The notes below the pieces were generated by a model that saw nothing but the letters and a program-made list of their open reading frames with translations, made no database searches and was not told the origin of the DNA. A program made the translations under genes and the position numbers. From Rattus norvegicus (lineage: Eukaryota > Chordata > Mammalia > Rodentia > Muridae), in assembly GCF_036323735.1 (NCBI RefSeq), contig NC_086036.1:42779550-42843549 (forward strand): a stretch of 64,000 nt of DNA, read 5' to 3'. Positions 60,181-64,000 of the stretch are shown one piece after another. How positions within the stretch are numbered: the first letter of the stretch is position 1; each line of letters opens with the position of its first letter.

Positions 60181-61397
60181 AACACAATGAGTGTTAGTAT
60201 ATACCTAACATACTTATATACATAATCTCCATGAGCACTATTCTTGTCAACTCTAGCAGAACCCATTCGTTCATATTCAAAATAGGGCAGCTTCCAAGTA
60301 CATTTAGCAACCTGGTTTATCAGTTTTCACTAAGACAGGGCAACTTTTCTCCTATTAACTCAGTGAGTGGAATGGCTCCCTTAGTCAGGAAACAGAGTCA
60401 GAGACAGTCCCTGCTCCCACTACTAAGGCTTCACAGGAAGATGAAGCTACACAAGTGTTGCAAGGTCCTGCGGGTCCATGTCAGTCCAGTGTAGGCTACC
60501 AGGTCACCATGCAGGATCTCTGGTGGACATTTCAGTCCCTGTATCCTGTGGGCTTCTTTGACTGGATATTCCCCCAGTCCTGTGGTGTGCTCTACCTCTC
60601 AGCTCAAAGAAAATTTCCTCCAAATTTTCTACAATGTTTTTCTAGCTCTACCTAATGTATGACTGTGTGTCTTTGTACTTGTTCCATCACTTTCTAAGTG
60701 AGGCTTTTCTGATAACAATTGTGTTAGCAATAATCTCCGAGTATACCAGAATATTACTAGAAATCCTTTCATTGGCATTTTTTCTATTCCCTTTTTCCTT
60801 TTATGTCTCTGTGTGCATCTATGTCGATGGGTGGTCCAGTCTCTGGTTCTGGGTGCCTTAGGCATTGCGAGGTGTAGACATACTCCCATTTAATGGGGCT
60901 CAAATGTGTCAAGGCATTGGTTAGACCCTTTAGAAATTTGTTTCTTTTACTACAGTACATGATATAGGCTGTACAAAATGTAGATGAAACGTTTTCTTGC
61001 TGGGCTCATATCCTAATCTGTCCACTGAAAGTCTTTCTGGTTACATGAGAAGTCTCAATATCCCCAAATTCTAGGAATCTAAGCTGGGATCGCCTCTCAT
61101 AGATTCCTAAGAGTTTCCATTTCACTAGGATTCCAGCTTGTCCCAGAGATACCCCCAATTCTGATTTATTCTCCCAACCCTCTCTCCCAATTGGATCCTC
61201 CATTTTCTTTCCCTACCCTTCATTTAGACCCCTCCTCTCCCTACCTCCCACCCCAATACGCCCAAATCGATGTTGATTTTCTTTCCCCTTCAGGGTGTGA
61301 TGCATGTACCTCCTTCTTGGGGCCTCTTATTACTTAGGTTCTCTTTGTCTGTGTCTTTCTCTGTGTCAAGTAGTAGCATACTTGTTCTTTATTTTAA

Positions 61398-61841
61398 AAT
61401 TAATTTCCACATTTAAGTGAATATATTATATTTGTTTCCAATTCCATTCATTTGCCAGAATAGAACCAGATGTTGCTTTTAACAGCTGAAGAATACCCAA
61501 GTGTGTAAAGGTAAAATATTTCCTTTGTCCATTCTTCAATTGAAGAACTTTACGTTGTTTCTAGCCATTAACGAAAAAGATTGTATGATGATAGTTTAGC
61601 ATGTTAACAGCTAGTATGTATTTTTTTCTACAAGCCCAAAGTGTTCACTTCCAAAGTTGTTGTTCAATTTTGCACTTCCACCAACAATAGAAAAGTGTTC
61701 CCTTTGCTTTAGCCATTCTGACAGGTAAGATAGAATCACAGTCATTTTATTTATTTCCCTGATGACTAAGGATGTTGAACGTTTGTCTTAGTGCATTTAA
61801 GCGAGAACATTCTGCTGAGAATCCTGTTTAGATCGGTATTG
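61398..61841 (-). mobile_element. Old L1 ORF2 3'-end fragment, unit 6
   Basis: As in unit 5. Confidence 0.75.
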
Positions 61842-63846
61842 TTGGTCCATGTCCACCCAGCATGTCCACTGCAGAGGCATAGCATGGAGACTTTGACTGT
61901 GCTTATCCCAGAGAGCTTGCCTTGAGACAATGGATGCTCCAGGAGTGAAAAATGCATTCTGAGATGGGAGATAGCCAAAGCTGGGATTCCTTGCCTTTCA
62001 GGCATCTAGTTGCCCCTTGAAAATTCTGCATGTTTCCAATGGGGGAAAAAAAGCCATAAACACTGACCTTACTACAGAACCTTTGACTTACAATGGTGTC
62101 AGGTTGGTTAGATATGCATGTCCTTCTGTGACACAAACATTGTGGGATTAATCAACAGATGTCTGACTGGACTTAAGACTCATTCTCTGAGTTGGACCTA
62201 TACCCCACATGGCATTGCTGACCAAGAGCCTGAGACTAGATAGTTCAGGGACATGGGGAATATCTGAATAGGACTGTTCTACAAGAGAAAGATAAAAAAG
62301 TGATTCCTTAGGAACTGTTGGGCTCATAGACCAGTGCCTTCCTCAGCCTACTTCAGAGAAGCTTCAAGCAGATCACAAGACATACTGAGACCCATAAACA
62401 GAATTTATGTAGAGTGAGTCAACTAGGAGCACTCAGTCCTAACCTGGAGAAGTGTCTTCATGCACCCATCCTCCACACAGGATGATCTCCACTTGATAAC
62501 CCTTTGCAATTGAAAGTTCAGATTTGGCTATGAGAATCTCCAGGTAAACAAACTTCTCTTTAGTGCAGTCCTCCTGTTCAGCAAGAAATGGCTAACAGAA
62601 AACGAACCCATTTATATCTATGAATGAGGCTCCTGGTTCATAATGTCCTACCAGGACTTTGTGTAATTTAACTTTCATATTTCACTATTATTTATATAGA
62701 GCCTTTTTCTCTTTTGTGTCTGCATGACCTTTGTGTATCTGCTCTGGATTCCATGTTATTGTTTTTAAGGGATTTTATGCTCATTCTTAGCCCTGGAGAA
62801 GGGGATTCTGAAATCTTCACACTTTCTGCAATGCTGACTGCAGCTGCTGTTTCCTGGGGAGGGAGAATCATGTTCGTCTGAGGGTGTGACCAGGGGTGGA
62901 CTGACTGTATTCGTGCACTCAGTCAGTGGACACATACCTATTCCTACATGATCCACATTACTTGAATGCAGAGAGTGAATAAAATAGGAATATGTTATCA
63001 AATATTATCATAAATAAGTTAATAAGAATAATTCATTTAATTAATTAATTAATACCAGAAGGGAGTCTGGTCAGCAAGGCATGCTATGAGTAGATGGATG
63101 TGATGAGGGGTGGATACAATCAAAATGCTTTATATACTTTTCGAAAGTGCTTTCTTCATTTGAAAAACACCTTCCTACCCATTAAAACCCATTTTCCCAA
63201 CTTTCAGCTCTCTGCCTGCGTAGATGTCTTCATTACGGAAATTCTTGCCTAATTCTAGACTAGTATTTGGCTTCATGGCTTTGAACAGTACCTTTGCTAT
63301 TCCATAGCATGTGGTAGCACAAACTATAATTAATCAGTTCATCTACAGGAGACCACTTATCCAGTTTGGATTTCCCATTTCAATTCTTTGGGTGATTTTG
63401 ATACATCGTTACAGGAACTAAGTCAAATTAGTTGCCTTTATGGTTTGAAGAAATGCCGAATATTCCTGAAAGTAGGTAAGGCATTCCACAGGTGCCTTAG
63501 AAATGCGCCATGATTCTCTGATTCCCCATGCTCGCCAACCCTGGGAATATCTGGGTGTACAATATAGCGACTTCCATGTGGATTGAATTGTTAACCACTG
63601 GACAAAAGTGGTACCATTTCTCAGGTTTAGTTTGAAGTTTACTGCCAGGTAATGTTGAACATTATTACATCTGATTTATTAGTGATGTGTAAAGTTCTAT
63701 AGAAAAAAGACTATGTAGGACCTTTTATAATTTAAGCATGTCACTTAATTGTTTTCAAATGCTTATGTTCATCTTTTTAAAATTATTTTTTGTACCTTAT
63801 ACAACTTGGAATGTTCATAATTTTCAGACGTTTTCTATCATTTGTA

Positions 63847-64000
63847 GACAGCATTTTAGACTATGTAAACCAAATACTAACAATTTATTAAAACCAATAA
63901 TTAAAATAAACACAACATTGAAAACATCAGAAGGAATAAAAAGGAGCAATACTTAAACAGAACATTGAATACATCAGAAGGAGTAAAAAGGCTATTTCTC
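63847..64000. repeat. Tandem array unit 7, first 154 bp only
   Basis: The unit start sequence recurs and runs to the window edge. It includes the AATAAA of a seventh gene copy (63884-63889, minus strand) and part of its 3'UTR. The array therefore continues beyond the window; whether the seventh gene is complete cannot be seen. Confidence 0.92.

Larger units (their letters stand above)
57259..63846. repeat. Tandem array unit 6 (6,588 bp)
   Basis: The last complete unit. Its left part matches units 3 and 4, while its middle and right parts share variants with units 4 and 5. It joins unit 7 at 63847 without intervening sequence. Confidence 0.95.

Noticed and set aside
24345..64000. CRISPR-like or satellite array
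   Set aside because: The repeat period is about 6.58 kb with a structured gene in each unit and no spacers. It is a segmental tandem duplication.

Overview
This window is mammalian nuclear DNA from a murid rodent, most likely rat. The evidence is a tRNA-Ala-derived ID SINE with a 40-base A tail, B1 and B2/B3-type SINEs, a full-length young L1 of rat/mouse type, and genes whose exons carry GT-AG introns. There are no operons, ribosome binding sites or prokaryotic signals.

Positions 1 to about 24,340 hold no gene that I can support. This part is intergenic DNA filled with transposable elements: old L1 and L2 fragments, SINEs, microsatellites, a solo-LTR-like segment near 23.1-23.5 kb, and a nested insertion at 20.06-21.90 kb (a truncated L1 inside a URR1-like DNA transposon inside an older rodent repeat). 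The largest element is a full-length L1 on the minus strand (10,520-16,967) flanked by a 16-bp target-site duplication. Its ORF1 is open. Its ORF2 stays in one frame but has three nonsense codons.

Positions 24,345 to the right edge are a head-to-tail tandem array: six complete units of about 6.58 kb (24345, 30931, 37512, 44089, 50671, 57259) and the first 154 bases of a seventh (63847). The units differ only by scattered substitutions, small indels and microsatellite length. Each unit carries, on the minus strand, a three-exon gene with consensus splice sites and a 3' polyadenylation signal. It encodes a predicted 225-residue protein that resembles the N-terminal RasGEF_N region of RalGDS-family exchange factors but stops before any catalytic CDC25 or Ras-association domain. 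All six copies are open. They encode only three protein variants: copies 1 and 2 identical; 3, 4 and 6 identical; 5 unique.

The array is the item of real interest: a multicopy, recently homogenised family of catalytic-domain-less RalGDS-like genes. Marker variants are shared among units in mutually incompatible groupings, which points to gene conversion or unequal exchange. The rest of each unit is non-coding: an intronic GA/CT tract, a CT/AT/GATA microsatellite and an old L1 ORF2-derived fragment. All family names were assigned by eye from memory of consensus features; no database was searched.
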